Origin: Pararhizobium polonicum
GTDB lineage: Bacteria > Pseudomonadota > Alphaproteobacteria > Rhizobiales > Rhizobiaceae
DNA length: 64,000 nucleotides
Direction: 5' to 3'
NCBI RefSeq assembly: GCF_001687365.1
Contig: NZ_LGLV01000006.1
Location: 389,062 to 453,061, forward strand
Shown here: positions 50,085 through 58,787 of the stretch, one piece after another
Layout: the number at the start of each line of letters is the position of its first letter
Position numbering within the stretch: position 1 is the first letter of the stretch
Notes under the pieces: model-generated
What the model was told of the DNA's origin: nothing
What the model saw: the letters and a program-made list of their open reading frames with translations, nothing else
The model's database searches: none
Program-made: the position numbers and the translations under genes

Positions 50085-52235
50085 ATGAAGCCATTTAACA
50101 TTGATGAGCGCACCCTTCCGCCACTGTTCGATTTAGGTGCCGTCTGGAATATCCTTTGGCAACGTCGAAGGATGGTGCTTGCAAGCATCGGGACGGTGCT
50201 TTTGCTGGCACTCCTTTATCTTGCCGTGACGAAGCCGAGCTATACGGCGACGGCCTCGATATTGATCGATCCACGCGATTCACGCGCGACCAATTTCGAC
50301 AGCGTTCTTCCCGGAATAGGGATGGACAGTGCCGCGATCGCGAGCCAGGTTTTCGTGATTCAATCGCGTGATTTGCTCATGAAGGTCCTGGAAAGCGAGG
50401 GCATCGAAAGCGATCCTGAATTTGCCGATCGCGGCCTCCTGTCGTTCCTGTGGGCATCCGGAGCCCTCGAGAAAGATTCCATCTTCAAGCGCTTTCAACG
50501 TCGGGTTTCAGTGGAGCGGGCGGGACTGACCTATGTCATCAATGTCAGCTTTATGTCCGAGGTTTCCGACAAGGCCGCACGCATCGCCAATGCCATCGTT
50601 GACCGCTACAGAGCGGGTCTTTCCGGAGAAAGAGAAACCGCAAATAGCGATGTGAGCGCGCTGCTTGCCGATAAGATCAGCGGCCTTCAGAAAAACGTCA
50701 GCGATGCCGAGCGAACGGTTGGTGATTTTAAAATCAAGCATCAGATCCTGGACGTTGCTGCCGGAGGCACACTGCAATCCCAGATCGATCAGGTCACGGA
50801 CCAATTGATTGCAGCGCGGGGCGACGCCGATCGAGCGAAGGACAAATATGATCAGGCGCTGGTGGCTGGTACGCTGCCAGCAGATCTTGGCGAGCTCTCG
50901 GAAATACTGTCTTCCAGCACGATCGAAAAACTACGCGATGACTATAACAAGCGCGCAGCGGAACTTGCCAATTCCGAAACCGTGTACCAACCCCGCCATC
51001 CGCTGATCCGGCGGCTCAAGTCCGAATTGAATAAGACCGAAGGGCTCATGGCGGCAGAGGCCAAGCGGATAACCCGGGAGCTGAATGCCAAATACGATCT
51101 GGCGCTACAAAATGTCACGACGCTTCAAGCGAAGCTCGATGCTTTGCGCCAGCAGTCGGAGAGCTCTGATGCCGCTCAGGTGCAGTTGCGGCGACTGGAA
51201 TCCACAGCCCAGGCGGCCCGCTCCGTACTCGACGACTTTCTGAAGCGCGCCGAGGAAACGTCGCAGCTGCAAGGTCTCCAGCTGCCCGAGGCGCGGGTGA
51301 TCAGCATGGCTGCTCCCCCAGCGCAGCCGACGTGGCCGAAGCCGTTTCTGCTCTTGCCTGTGAGCGCTGCTCTGGGCCTGATTGCTGGATGTGGTCTAGC
51401 GTTGGTGAACGGGCCGATCCGTCAACCACAAGATGGCTCGCCAACACCTCCAAGGGGACTCCTGCAGGCGATTGACACGCAAAAAGATGACGGAGCTGCC
51501 CTATCGCGGCCGGAGCCTGTGCCTATCAACTTTGGAGAGTACCGCTTGCCCGCGCGTGTGGGCTTCGGCGCGCAGTCATCCATCAGGGCGATCAGAAGGC
51601 GTTTTTTCCAAGCGGGAAGCGAGGCCTTCTCGCGCGATCTGCTGCAGCTCGTACGGCGGATCATTCTCCACCTGACCGAGCACCCCAAACCCTATGTGCT
51701 CCTGGTATCCTCGATTCACAATCCTTTCGAAGCAAAACTTGCGGGCGCGATGATTGGAATAGGCTTCCAACAGGCCGACCAGAAAGTGCTTGTGGTTGAA
51801 TTCGACGGTTCGGCGCGACACGGCACTGGCGTGTTCGTCAATGGTGCAAGCGGCCTCCAAACCGTCGTGTACAATACCGCTGCGAGCAGGGCAGGGGGAA
51901 CCGGTCGTCGCTTTACCGCCGATGACATTCTGGCCGACGCCGGGGCGTTCGATTTCGTGCTCATGATGGGTCCTGCCGTCATCGACAACAGCTGGGATCC
52001 GGAGCTTTTCGCGGACGCTGACCTCATGCTCTTTGCACTCGGCCCATCGGAAGAGGAGTCTGAAGCAACCAGCCTGCTGCGCAAACATCTCGATTCTGAC
52101 CAAATCCGGCGGAGTGCGACGCTTGTCATCGCGCCCGAGGGTATAGGGTCAGCCGAAAACCGGGTGGCGCGGCCTATCCGGTCGGCCGGGGACGGCGAGG
52201 GGAGCCGCAACGTCTTTGAAAGGCGTGGTCGATGA
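50085..52235 (+). CDS. Wzz/Wzc-like polysaccharide co-polymerase with degenerate kinase domain
   Basis: Inner-membrane protein of 716 residues. A Wzz domain spans about residues 15-440, with one membrane helix near 30-50, a long periplasmic coiled coil (about 180-400) and a second helix near 425 after the proline-rich APPAQPTWPKP. The C-terminal 200 residues look like the cytoplasmic tyrosine kinase domain of Wzc/ExoP (YVLLVSSIHNPFEAKLAGAMIG, VLVVEFDG, FDFVLMMGPAVI), but the Walker A GxxxxGKT is absent and there is no tyrosine-rich tail. It therefore probably sets chain length without autophosphorylation. The start follows GGAGAGGCAAAGG. Its stop overlaps the GH5 gene start. Confidence 0.87.
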   Translation: MKPFNIDERTLPPLFDLGAVWNILWQRRRMVLASIGTVLLLALLYLAVTKPSYTATASILIDPRDSRATNFDSVLPGIGMDSAAIASQVFVIQSRDLLMKVLESEGIESDPEFADRGLLSFLWASGALEKDSIFKRFQRRVSVERAGLTYVINVSFMSEVSDKAARIANAIVDRYRAGLSGERETANSDVSALLADKISGLQKNVSDAERTVGDFKIKHQILDVAAGGTLQSQIDQVTDQLIAARGDADRAKDKYDQALVAGTLPADLGELSEILSSSTIEKLRDDYNKRAAELANSETVYQPRHPLIRRLKSELNKTEGLMAAEAKRITRELNAKYDLALQNVTTLQAKLDALRQQSESSDAAQVQLRRLESTAQAARSVLDDFLKRAEETSQLQGLQLPEARVISMAAPPAQPTWPKPFLLLPVSAALGLIAGCGLALVNGPIRQPQDGSPTPPRGLLQAIDTQKDDGAALSRPEPVPINFGEYRLPARVGFGAQSSIRAIRRRFFQAGSEAFSRDLLQLVRRIILHLTEHPKPYVLLVSSIHNPFEAKLAGAMIGIGFQQADQKVLVVEFDGSARHGTGVFVNGASGLQTVVYNTAASRAGGTGRRFTADDILADAGAFDFVLMMGPAVIDNSWDPELFADADLMLFALGPSEEESEATSLLRKHLDSDQIRRSATLVIAPEGIGSAENRVARPIRSAGDGEGSRNVFERRGR

Positions 52236-53377
52236 TGCTGACGGATAGCAGATGGCAATCGACGGCTGTATCACGCCGCCACGCTCTCGCGCTCGCAGGA
52301 GGTTCCCTCCTGGCGGCGCTTTCCCTTCCCGTGTCAGGGTTGGCACAGGCGGCGGGCGGGCGGGCCGTTCCGTCGCGCGGCTTCAATCTGCCGGGCTGGC
52401 TTGACCGTAAGGACGGACTTTCTCCGGGCGAGGCGGTCCTTGAAAAGCTTCGCCAAACAGGCTTCGAGACGGTTCGGTTGCCGGTAAACGACACTCTCAT
52501 ATCGGCGGATGATACGGCCGGACTCCGTCTTATCCACGATGGAGTGACGACACTTGTCCGGCAGGGTTTTGACGTCATTGTGGACATGCATCCGTCCACC
52601 GATCTTCACACGGCTTTGCGTGATGATTTCGATGCGGGAGCCGAGAGGACGATCCGGGCCTGGACGATCCTTCGCGACGTCATTGCCGATCTCCCGGCAA
52701 GCTCCGTTTATCCGGAACTCCTGAACGAGCCGCCCATGGAACGCACGGCGTGGCTTCCCTTGCGGGACAAGCTTGCCGAAACCCTGCGATCCAAATGTCC
52801 GCTTCACACGCTGATATGGGGCCCGGCCCCATATCAAGGAATCTGGGAGCTTGGTGATACGCCGCCTCTTGCCGACGATAACCAGATCGTTGCCATTCAT
52901 TTTTATGCGCCGATGGCCTTCACGCATCAATGTCAGACCTGGGACACCACATCGCCGCTTGCCCGTATCGCCAACCTGCCTTTTCCGGCAACGAAGGAAA
53001 TGCCGCTCGTGCGGGAGCGTATCGCTGCGCTGCGGGCGGCCGGAGATGAGCAGGCGGCAGCGATGATCGAGGAGCAATTGGCCACTCCGTGGACGGAAGC
53101 GGCGATCGTGTCCGAGTTTGCCGGGCTGGCGCGTTGGTCTGCGGCACACGACTGCCCGGTGATTCTGAACGAGTTCGGCGTGCTCAATTTCTGCGTGGAT
53201 GCCGAAAGCCGCACGTCCTGGGTCCGCGCCGTGCGTCAGGCGGCCGAAGCCAACCAGATCGGCTGGGCCTATTGGGAGCTCGATCAGGGGTTCGGCGTCA
53301 TCCAGAGCCGGCAGAGCACCGAAGGGTTCGATCGCTCAATGATCGCTGCCCTGTTCGGAGCTGATGGTGGGGGGTGA
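52232..53377 (+). CDS. Glycoside hydrolase family 5 (endoglucanase-like) enzyme, Tat-exported
   Basis: Hydrolase of 381 residues with a twin-arginine signal (SRRHALALAGGSLLAALSLPVSG). The TIM-barrel shows the GH5 catalytic acid in ELLNEPP near residue 165 and the nucleophile Glu in VILNEFGV near 312, plus VDMHPS near 113 and HFYAPMAFTHQ near 227. Hydrolases of this type inside exopolysaccharide loci (such as ExsH/ExoK or Pss cellulase-like proteins) trim or clear the polymer during export. The gene is coupled to the chain-length gene (ATGATG over the stop), and the putative polymerase gene follows 60 bases later. Confidence 0.88.
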   Translation: MMLTDSRWQSTAVSRRHALALAGGSLLAALSLPVSGLAQAAGGRAVPSRGFNLPGWLDRKDGLSPGEAVLEKLRQTGFETVRLPVNDTLISADDTAGLRLIHDGVTTLVRQGFDVIVDMHPSTDLHTALRDDFDAGAERTIRAWTILRDVIADLPASSVYPELLNEPPMERTAWLPLRDKLAETLRSKCPLHTLIWGPAPYQGIWELGDTPPLADDNQIVAIHFYAPMAFTHQCQTWDTTSPLARIANLPFPATKEMPLVRERIAALRAAGDEQAAAMIEEQLATPWTEAAIVSEFAGLARWSAAHDCPVILNEFGVLNFCVDAESRTSWVRAVRQAAEANQIGWAYWELDQGFGVIQSRQSTEGFDRSMIAALFGADGGG

Positions 53378-53437
53378 GATGTACGGAAGATATCATCCCT
53401 TCGCACAGTCCTTTGCGGAAATCGAAGGGGACCGGAA

Positions 53438-54961
53438 ATGAGCACCACGGGCGCGCCGATCCGGTTCGGTGCAAGCGATCATGGGTTGATGCAGACCGAC
53501 GCGCTCTTTGACCTGTGCGTTGCTGTCCTCGCTATCGTCGCGGCCGTTTCGGCTTTCGCGGTCTGGACCCCGTTCGGGATCGTTACAACCTTCCTGCTGA
53601 CATTGATCCTTTCGATCGCATTGCCGGCAAGCATGCCCGTTATTATCGCGTGTGCCTTTCTATACCAAAACCTTGTGGTCGCGTGGTTCACGCCCTTCGT
53701 GCCCGACGACAATACGTTCGACGCGCTGCGCGGTGCCAATTTCGTCATCCTGATGACCGCTTTTGGTGTTTTTCTCGTGGCTTCGTTTCAATACCGCGTG
53801 CGCGCCTTGACCGAGTTGCGCCCCTGGCTGCTCTTCAGTTTCGTACTATGCGCAACGGTTTGTTTCTATTTCGCCCTGGGGGTTCTGAACGGAGGCCCCA
53901 AGGACGCCGTCATCTATTTCCGCAATACGATCACACCATTGGCCTGCTTCCACATCGCGGTCCTGGCCGCCAGCCTCTATCCCATCGACTTGCGTAAAAG
54001 CATATTTTGGCTCTGTGTCGGTGCAATTGTCTACGGCTATCTGGAACAGATCTTCAGGATGGACTTCCTCAGTCTCTTCCATGGCGACCTTTACATTCAA
54101 CGTGGGCTCAAGGAACAGATTGAGGCTGGCGTGTGGGAGAAGGCGCTGAGGGAAACCGGATTCGTGCTCCGCGGTCTTGAGGACACAATGATGACGACCT
54201 TCTTCAATACACGGTTCTTCAGCGATCTGCTCCCGCCCATCTTCCGTAATGGCGGCCCGAACTTTCATCCAATCAGCTATGCATATGGCTTGAGCATCAT
54301 GTCAGCCTGGCTTCTCTTCAAGGGGCGCTGGCTGCTGCCCATCGCAGCCTTGCCTCTGCTTCTTGTGATCGGTTCAAAGGGGGCCACATTCATGCTGGTC
54401 GTCGCGCTCGGCGCTCGGCTGATCTATCGGCCGTCTCAAGTCCAACTGACGCTTACGGCCGTGGTCGCGCTGGCCGTGAGCTGGACGACGGTGGCCGTTG
54501 CTTATGGTGCGACGCATGGCGACTATCACGTTCTCGGCCTGATTGCGGGGGTTCGTGAATTCCTGTCCAACCCACTTGGGCAAGGACTCGGGTTGGGGGG
54601 TAATTTGTCCAGCACCAGCCTCAATCTCGATTGGGGGCGAGCTCAGGGGGAGGGGGTTGCCTCGGTTCCTGTGGAGAGTGCCGTCGGCGTGATGCTCTAC
54701 CAGATGGGAATCGGCAGTTTCGTCTTTTTCGGTTTTCTGGCGGCGCTCGCCGCAACGGCGCGGCGGCAGCTCCTGGAGACAGGTGAGCCCGACTTCCTGT
54801 TTGCCTTTGTCGTCATTGTCACGATCTCGGCCAATGCCGTATTGCAGGAGGAGGCATTCTTCTCGCCCCTTGCTCTCGGCTTTTGTCTGCTTCTTGTCGG
54901 CATCTCGTTGGGTACGCGCTGGCGTGAAGCAGCGATGGCAAGAGGTCCTTTGCGCGACTGA
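53438..54961 (+). CDS. Polytopic membrane protein, probable Wzy-type polysaccharide polymerase
   Basis: Protein of 507 residues with about 11 or 12 hydrophobic segments and a large periplasmic loop (roughly residues 195-265), the architecture of O-antigen ligase/Wzy polymerases. A conserved-looking stretch is NPLGQGLGLGGNLSS near 380, comparable to the G.G.G motif before the last helices of many Wzy-like proteins. Sequence identity within this family is low, so the call rests on topology and its position between GH5 and acyltransferase genes in a locus that has a flippase and chain-length protein. ATG 53438 follows GGGGACCGG. Confidence 0.7.
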   Translation: MSTTGAPIRFGASDHGLMQTDALFDLCVAVLAIVAAVSAFAVWTPFGIVTTFLLTLILSIALPASMPVIIACAFLYQNLVVAWFTPFVPDDNTFDALRGANFVILMTAFGVFLVASFQYRVRALTELRPWLLFSFVLCATVCFYFALGVLNGGPKDAVIYFRNTITPLACFHIAVLAASLYPIDLRKSIFWLCVGAIVYGYLEQIFRMDFLSLFHGDLYIQRGLKEQIEAGVWEKALRETGFVLRGLEDTMMTTFFNTRFFSDLLPPIFRNGGPNFHPISYAYGLSIMSAWLLFKGRWLLPIAALPLLLVIGSKGATFMLVVALGARLIYRPSQVQLTLTAVVALAVSWTTVAVAYGATHGDYHVLGLIAGVREFLSNPLGQGLGLGGNLSSTSLNLDWGRAQGEGVASVPVESAVGVMLYQMGIGSFVFFGFLAALAATARRQLLETGEPDFLFAFVVIVTISANAVLQEEAFFSPLALGFCLLLVGISLGTRWREAAMARGPLRD

Positions 54962-55075
54962 GCTTGGCAAGAGCCGCAGGCCTTTCTCGCCCGCTTCGAT
55001 CGCCGCCCCTCGTTTATCGTGACACGCGTCCCGAGGAATACCGTCCCACGGGACAGCCGCTTGTTCCCTCTGCAT

Positions 55076-55960
55076 TCACGAGCCGAATATCACGAACTCG
55101 GTGAACGTCAGGTCTCCAAGTGAAGGCGGTTTCGGGCCCTTGAAATATTTTGGTCCACTCTCCCCAAAATACCGGCCCGTCAGGCCGAGAACCGGCTTGT
55201 TGGCATCAACGACGCAAAGCAGGATTCCCTTTCGAAGGAGAAAGCGCCCGATAGGGCCGGCGCACTGGGCCAGTTCCAAAGCGGAGCGGCAATAGATGAC
55301 CTGACTGCATGGAACGAGGCCATGAAACACGCGGCGCGTCTTAAACACGAAAGGGAAAGCTCTTCCGTCGCGAACGCAAACCAGCGAACGGCAACCGAGC
55401 GCAGCATGTTCCAGGAGTATGCCTCGTTCGCTTTCAGACAGCAGCATCAATTCAGGAAGATCAGGCCGCACTTCAAGAATACGGTATGGCCTTCGAACCG
55501 AACCTAGGGCAGGCAAGAAGGCAAACTGCCCGTTGGAGTAGCGACGGAAACCGAGTGCTTCGTTGATCTTCATCGTTTCGGGTGCCGGTGAAACGTTGAT
55601 ATAGGTCACATTCTTTCGTCTGAGCGCCGCAATGACCATTTTTCCGGCGTAGGGCCGAAATTCCTCATCGACAGCCCAGCTTGAAAGATTGCAGCGGATT
55701 TCTTCGCCCTCCTGCCCTTGCCGGGTGTAATAGAGCGCCAGCAAAACACCGACGATCCTCTCCTCCATGGCCAGAACGAAGCCATATCGCGGGAAGTCGG
55801 CGATGGCAGACCGTTGTGCCATACGGGCCAGAGCCCTGACCCAATGGCTCCGGTGACGTTGCGGAAACCCCCTGCCAAGACATGCGATGACACCTTCCCA
55901 ATCATCTTCATGAATCGGTCGGCAGACGAGGCCTGCGGGGAATGCACCTAAGACAGCCAT
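55076..55960 (-). CDS. GNAT-like acyltransferase in the polysaccharide locus
   Basis: Protein of about 294 residues with an acyl-CoA N-acyltransferase fold: GLVCRPIHEDDWEGVIACLGRGFPQRHRSHWVRAL near the start, GFVLAMEERIVGVLLALYY near 75, LSSWAVDEEFRPYAGKMVIAALRR near 105 and INVSPAPETMKINEALGFRRYSNGQ near 135, the last being the CoA-side helix and the usual GF.R phrase. ATG 55960 follows CGGAG. It is convergent with the polymerase gene and lies downstream of a tiny ORF and the GT26 gene on the same strand. It may acylate a sugar of the repeat unit. Confidence 0.75.
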   Translation of the reverse strand: MAVLGAFPAGLVCRPIHEDDWEGVIACLGRGFPQRHRSHWVRALARMAQRSAIADFPRYGFVLAMEERIVGVLLALYYTRQGQEGEEIRCNLSSWAVDEEFRPYAGKMVIAALRRKNVTYINVSPAPETMKINEALGFRRYSNGQFAFLPALGSVRRPYRILEVRPDLPELMLLSESERGILLEHAALGCRSLVCVRDGRAFPFVFKTRRVFHGLVPCSQVIYCRSALELAQCAGPIGRFLLRKGILLCVVDANKPVLGLTGRYFGESGPKYFKGPKPPSLGDLTFTEFVIFGS

Positions 55961-56006
55961 GATCAACTCCGAAATACAATTGAAAAAGTAGCATTCTCCG
56001 CATGAT

Positions 56007-56126
56007 TCAACTTGCGCTGATGTTGGCGAGTGCCCCTGCGCGGCGTGTGCGGGCGATGGCAATCTCGGTATCGGTATCGGTATCGGTTTCGACGAGCTGC
56101 GAGTCGGTGAGGCGACGGATAATCAT
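56007..56126 (-). CDS. 39-residue protein translationally coupled to the GT26 gene
   Basis: A short frame encodes MIIRRLTDSQLVETD... and ends in NISAS before a stop at 56007-56009. The ATG overlaps the GT26 stop (ATGA), and a GGAGG site sits eight bases upstream inside the GT26 gene. The middle carries a DT dipeptide run from a hexamer repeat (GATACC). No membrane segment is present. It is not recognised, but the coupling and strong ribosome site support real translation. It could be a small regulator or adaptor of polysaccharide assembly. Confidence 0.55.
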   Translation of the reverse strand: MIIRRLTDSQLVETDTDTDTEIAIARTRRAGALANISAS

Positions 56127-57076
56127 TTCGAATACCTCCAGATGACATAGAGGGCCCGGGGATTGGTTGTCAGGTAACGCCAGAACAGTCGGCGCGGCTC
56201 CATCAACACGCGCCATAACCACTCGAAGCCGGCTTTTTGTGCCCAGAGCGGTGCTCGCTGGGTCTTCCCGGCCAGATGATCGAAGAGCCCGCCCGAGGTT
56301 TTCAGGACGCCGACATGTGTGAGGCGGGCTGCAAAGTCGCGCACGAAGATCTGCTCGCGCGGCACGCCCAGACCCAGCCACAAGATATCGGGTGCAAGCG
56401 CATCGATTTCCGCAAGCTTCGCCTCCAGAGCGTCGCCGGTAAGATAGCCGTGGCAGTGGCCGATGATGCGCAGGTTGGGATAGCGGGCCTGAATCGCGGC
56501 GACGGCCTTGTCGCTTTCGGCTTCGGTCGCTCCCAACAGGTAGAATGTTACGCCCAGAAATTCAGCCAGCCTCGCGACGTCGTGAAAGAGGTCGGTGGTG
56601 GCTACTCGCTCCGGAAGCTTTATCCTGCACAGCCATCGTGATGCGAAGACGAGCGCTTGGCCATCGGCAAAGATCTGGTCGGCGCCGTGGAAGAGACTGG
56701 CTATCCGGGCATCCGCGTGCACGCGTGCGATAACCTCTCCATTGGCAGAGGTGAAATAGTAGGGACGGTTGTCGGGGCGACGTTTCCGCGTCGCGGAAAT
56801 CATCAAAAAGGCGGCGCTTTGCCGATCAAGCACCGTGATGGGCAGCCCCCCGAGCAGAATGCTGGGGAACGTGAGGAGGTTTTCCGGAAGCAACGAGACG
56901 GTTTCGCGCTGTTTCGCGGCGGGCGGTTGGCCCGTGTCTTCCCCGTTCACACGGAGGTCCTCCCCCGCTGTGGATATGGCCATATCGGGCCGCTCAGCAC
57001 GACCGGTCCGATATGCACTCTTGATTGCATTTCTACCGTCAATGTTTTTTCCCGAACGTCCATCAATACCAGTCAT
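56123..57076 (-). CDS. WecG/TagA/CpsF family glycosyltransferase (GT26)
   Basis: Glycosyltransferase of 317 residues. The family core begins near residue 72 (PSILLGGLPITVLDRQSAAFLM) and includes FTSANGEVIARVHADARIASLFHGADQIFADGQALVFASRW, YLLGATEAESDKAVAAIQARYPNLRIIGHCHGYL and APDILWLGLGVPREQIFV, standard for WecG/TagA enzymes that transfer ManNAcA or ManNAc to lipid-linked precursors. The first 60 residues are extra and unconserved. ATG 57076 has a GGAGG eight bases upstream. It leads the minus-strand group with the small protein and acyltransferase. Confidence 0.88.
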   Translation of the reverse strand: MTGIDGRSGKNIDGRNAIKSAYRTGRAERPDMAISTAGEDLRVNGEDTGQPPAAKQRETVSLLPENLLTFPSILLGGLPITVLDRQSAAFLMISATRKRRPDNRPYYFTSANGEVIARVHADARIASLFHGADQIFADGQALVFASRWLCRIKLPERVATTDLFHDVARLAEFLGVTFYLLGATEAESDKAVAAIQARYPNLRIIGHCHGYLTGDALEAKLAEIDALAPDILWLGLGVPREQIFVRDFAARLTHVGVLKTSGGLFDHLAGKTQRAPLWAQKAGFEWLWRVLMEPRRLFWRYLTTNPRALYVIWRYSK

Positions 57077-57556
57077 TCCAAGTACCTCCGGTTGAGAGAT
57101 ACATAAAGATTCCCGTCATCAAAGTTAAGCTGCCAATTAATATTTAGTTAATACGTAAACTTTAAATAAAATATATTTTATCTCTATGATTGTGTTTGGT
57201 TTTCAACCGCGTCGCTTCGAAGCTGCGCGCGGGCGACCGCGCCGCACAGCGTTCTGGCCCGCTCCGACCGAGATTTTCCTCGATTAGAGTGGTTTTCCCG
57301 GCCATTGCCGTCTGCCAGGCCAAGACATGCGCCCCGTGGACCTCATCAACTCTGCTTGGGAGAGGACTACAACCTGCCGGGGATGGATGGCTCCGAGTGA
57401 ACACAATATCGTGGCCTTCCAAGCCCGCGAATTGCCGGAGAGACGATCGCGAAATGACTGCCGGCGCCTTCACAACCACTGGAGGAGTTGGCAGCAGACC
57501 GGGACATGCGGACATTGGGCCGTCGTAAGTTGATCGTGTCGATCCGCTCGTCGCGC
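57077..57556. other. 480-base gap with AT-rich promoter region, no convincing gene
   Basis: The part nearest the GT26 gene (57100-57182) is very AT-rich and contains GTTAATAC at 57147-57154, an octamer also present at 50034-50041. The remaining bases have open frames on both strands, including one of 148 codons on minus, but none resembles a known family. It probably holds the GT26 promoter plus decayed sequence. Confidence 0.5.
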
Positions 57557-58606
57557 TTATCGTGCCTGTCGCGGGGCCGCTGTCGAGCCGCGCAGCATCA
57601 GGCGGCATTCTACCGGTGGCGGGTCGTCCGGCGTGCCGTCTTCGAGGCAGGTGCGAAGATAGTCGGCGGCTCGACGACCGATTTCGGCATTCTCGACACG
57701 CATGGTGGTTAGCGGCGGGTCCATCTGCAATGCCATGGCAACGTCATCGAAGCCGATCACAGACAGGTCCTCCGGCACCTTGATGCCCAAAGCGCGGGCT
57801 TCGATCATTGCGCCGATCGCAAGCGTATCGTTGCCGCAGACGATGGCTGTTGGGCGCGGGCCTGGCGTCTCCATGATGGCCTTCAGGCTTTGCCGTCCGA
57901 ATGTGAGCGACGGGACACCCTCGTGAACATGTTGCGGCCGAAGGGCGATGCCTTTTTCCGCGAGTGCTCCGCGCAGTCCGTCAAGGCGGGCAAGAACGCG
58001 GTCATTGTCCTTCGCAGGCTGATGGATCAGGCCGAAATCGCGATGGCCGAGATCAAGGAGATGGTGGGCGGCCCGGCGGGACGCGTCGGCATTGTCGAAG
58101 CCGGCGAACGGATGTTCTGCATGCGCGCGATACGAATACATGACGATATAGGGAACACGCCGCGCGCGAATCATGTCGAAGACACCCTCGCGCTGTGCCT
58201 CGCCTACGATCGCTAGCGCCTCGACGCCCCGGGCAAGCATGGCCCGCAGCTGCGCCTCGGCCTGTGCACCGTCATAGTTGGAGCAGCCGATGAGAACGGT
58301 TATTCCTGCCTCCGACAGCCGCGCTTGCAGCTCACCCACCTGCGAGGCGAAAACGTCATGGTCGAGCGTGGGGATCAGCACGCCCACCAGCCAGGTCCGG
58401 CGGCTTGCGAGGGCTGCGCCGGCCGGATGAGGCATCCAGCCGAGCCCGGCGGCGATCTTGAGGATCTTGTCGCGGATCTCGGGAGCCACCTTTTCAGGTG
58501 CATTGAACGCACGCGAAACCGTCGCCGTCGATACGCCCGCTGCCGCAGCCACATCCAGTGCGCGCGGTCCTGCTGCCTTGCCTGTCTCCCTCATGCCACG
58601 TGCCAT
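57557..58606 (-). CDS. LacI-family regulator of the TRAP/aldolase operon
   Basis: Repressor of 349 residues. The N-terminal helix-turn-helix and hinge read LDVAAAAGVSTATVSRAFNAPEKVAPEIRDKILKIAAGLGWMPHPAG, as in LacI/GalR proteins, followed by a periplasmic-binding-protein-like effector domain (WLVGVLIPTLDHDVFASQVG, GNDTLAIGAMIEARALGIKVPEDLSVIGFDD). The ATG at 58606 has GGGAGGA just upstream; starting there avoids an unconserved extension. It is divergent from a TRAP transporter operon, and two matching palindromes in the intergenic region are its probable operators. The effector is presumably the sugar acid the operon degrades. Confidence 0.9.
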   Translation of the reverse strand: MARGMRETGKAAGPRALDVAAAAGVSTATVSRAFNAPEKVAPEIRDKILKIAAGLGWMPHPAGAALASRRTWLVGVLIPTLDHDVFASQVGELQARLSEAGITVLIGCSNYDGAQAEAQLRAMLARGVEALAIVGEAQREGVFDMIRARRVPYIVMYSYRAHAEHPFAGFDNADASRRAAHHLLDLGHRDFGLIHQPAKDNDRVLARLDGLRGALAEKGIALRPQHVHEGVPSLTFGRQSLKAIMETPGPRPTAIVCGNDTLAIGAMIEARALGIKVPEDLSVIGFDDVAMALQMDPPLTTMRVENAEIGRRAADYLRTCLEDGTPDDPPPVECRLMLRGSTAAPRQAR

Positions 58607-58627
58607 GCTTCCTCCCATACGCAAATA

Positions 58628-58641
58628 TGTATCCGCATACA
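58628..58641. promoter_or_regulatory. LacI operator, regulator-proximal copy
   Basis: TGTATCCGCATACA forms a TGTAT-N4-ATACA palindrome 22 bases before the regulator start. It matches the second copy at 58707-58720 in ten to twelve positions, with a central CGC typical of LacI/GalR operators. Confidence 0.65.
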
Positions 58642-58682
58642 ATAGGACACGAAACGCAAGCAATCGACCGAAATCCGGCCGA

Positions 58683-58720
58683 TTGACAAAGTTTCCGCCA
58701 TTGATATGTATGCGCTTACA
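58683..58720 (+). promoter_or_regulatory. TRAP operon promoter overlapped by a LacI operator
   Basis: TTGACA at 58683-58688 is followed after 16 bases by TATGTA (58705-58710), a fair -10. The operator TGTATGCGCTTACA (58707-58720) overlaps that -10, so bound repressor would block the polymerase. Confidence 0.65.
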
Positions 58721-58787
58721 TTGCGGATCGCGAGGAGGCGGAAGCGGCTATGGAAAGCCCTGTCCGGGCGCGATTGGAGGAGGGGAT

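Noticed and set aside
57162..57608. A 148-codon minus frame between the LacI and GT26 genes
   Set aside because: No ribosome site, low-complexity Arg/Ser/Pro-rich product, and it overlaps the end of the LacI gene.
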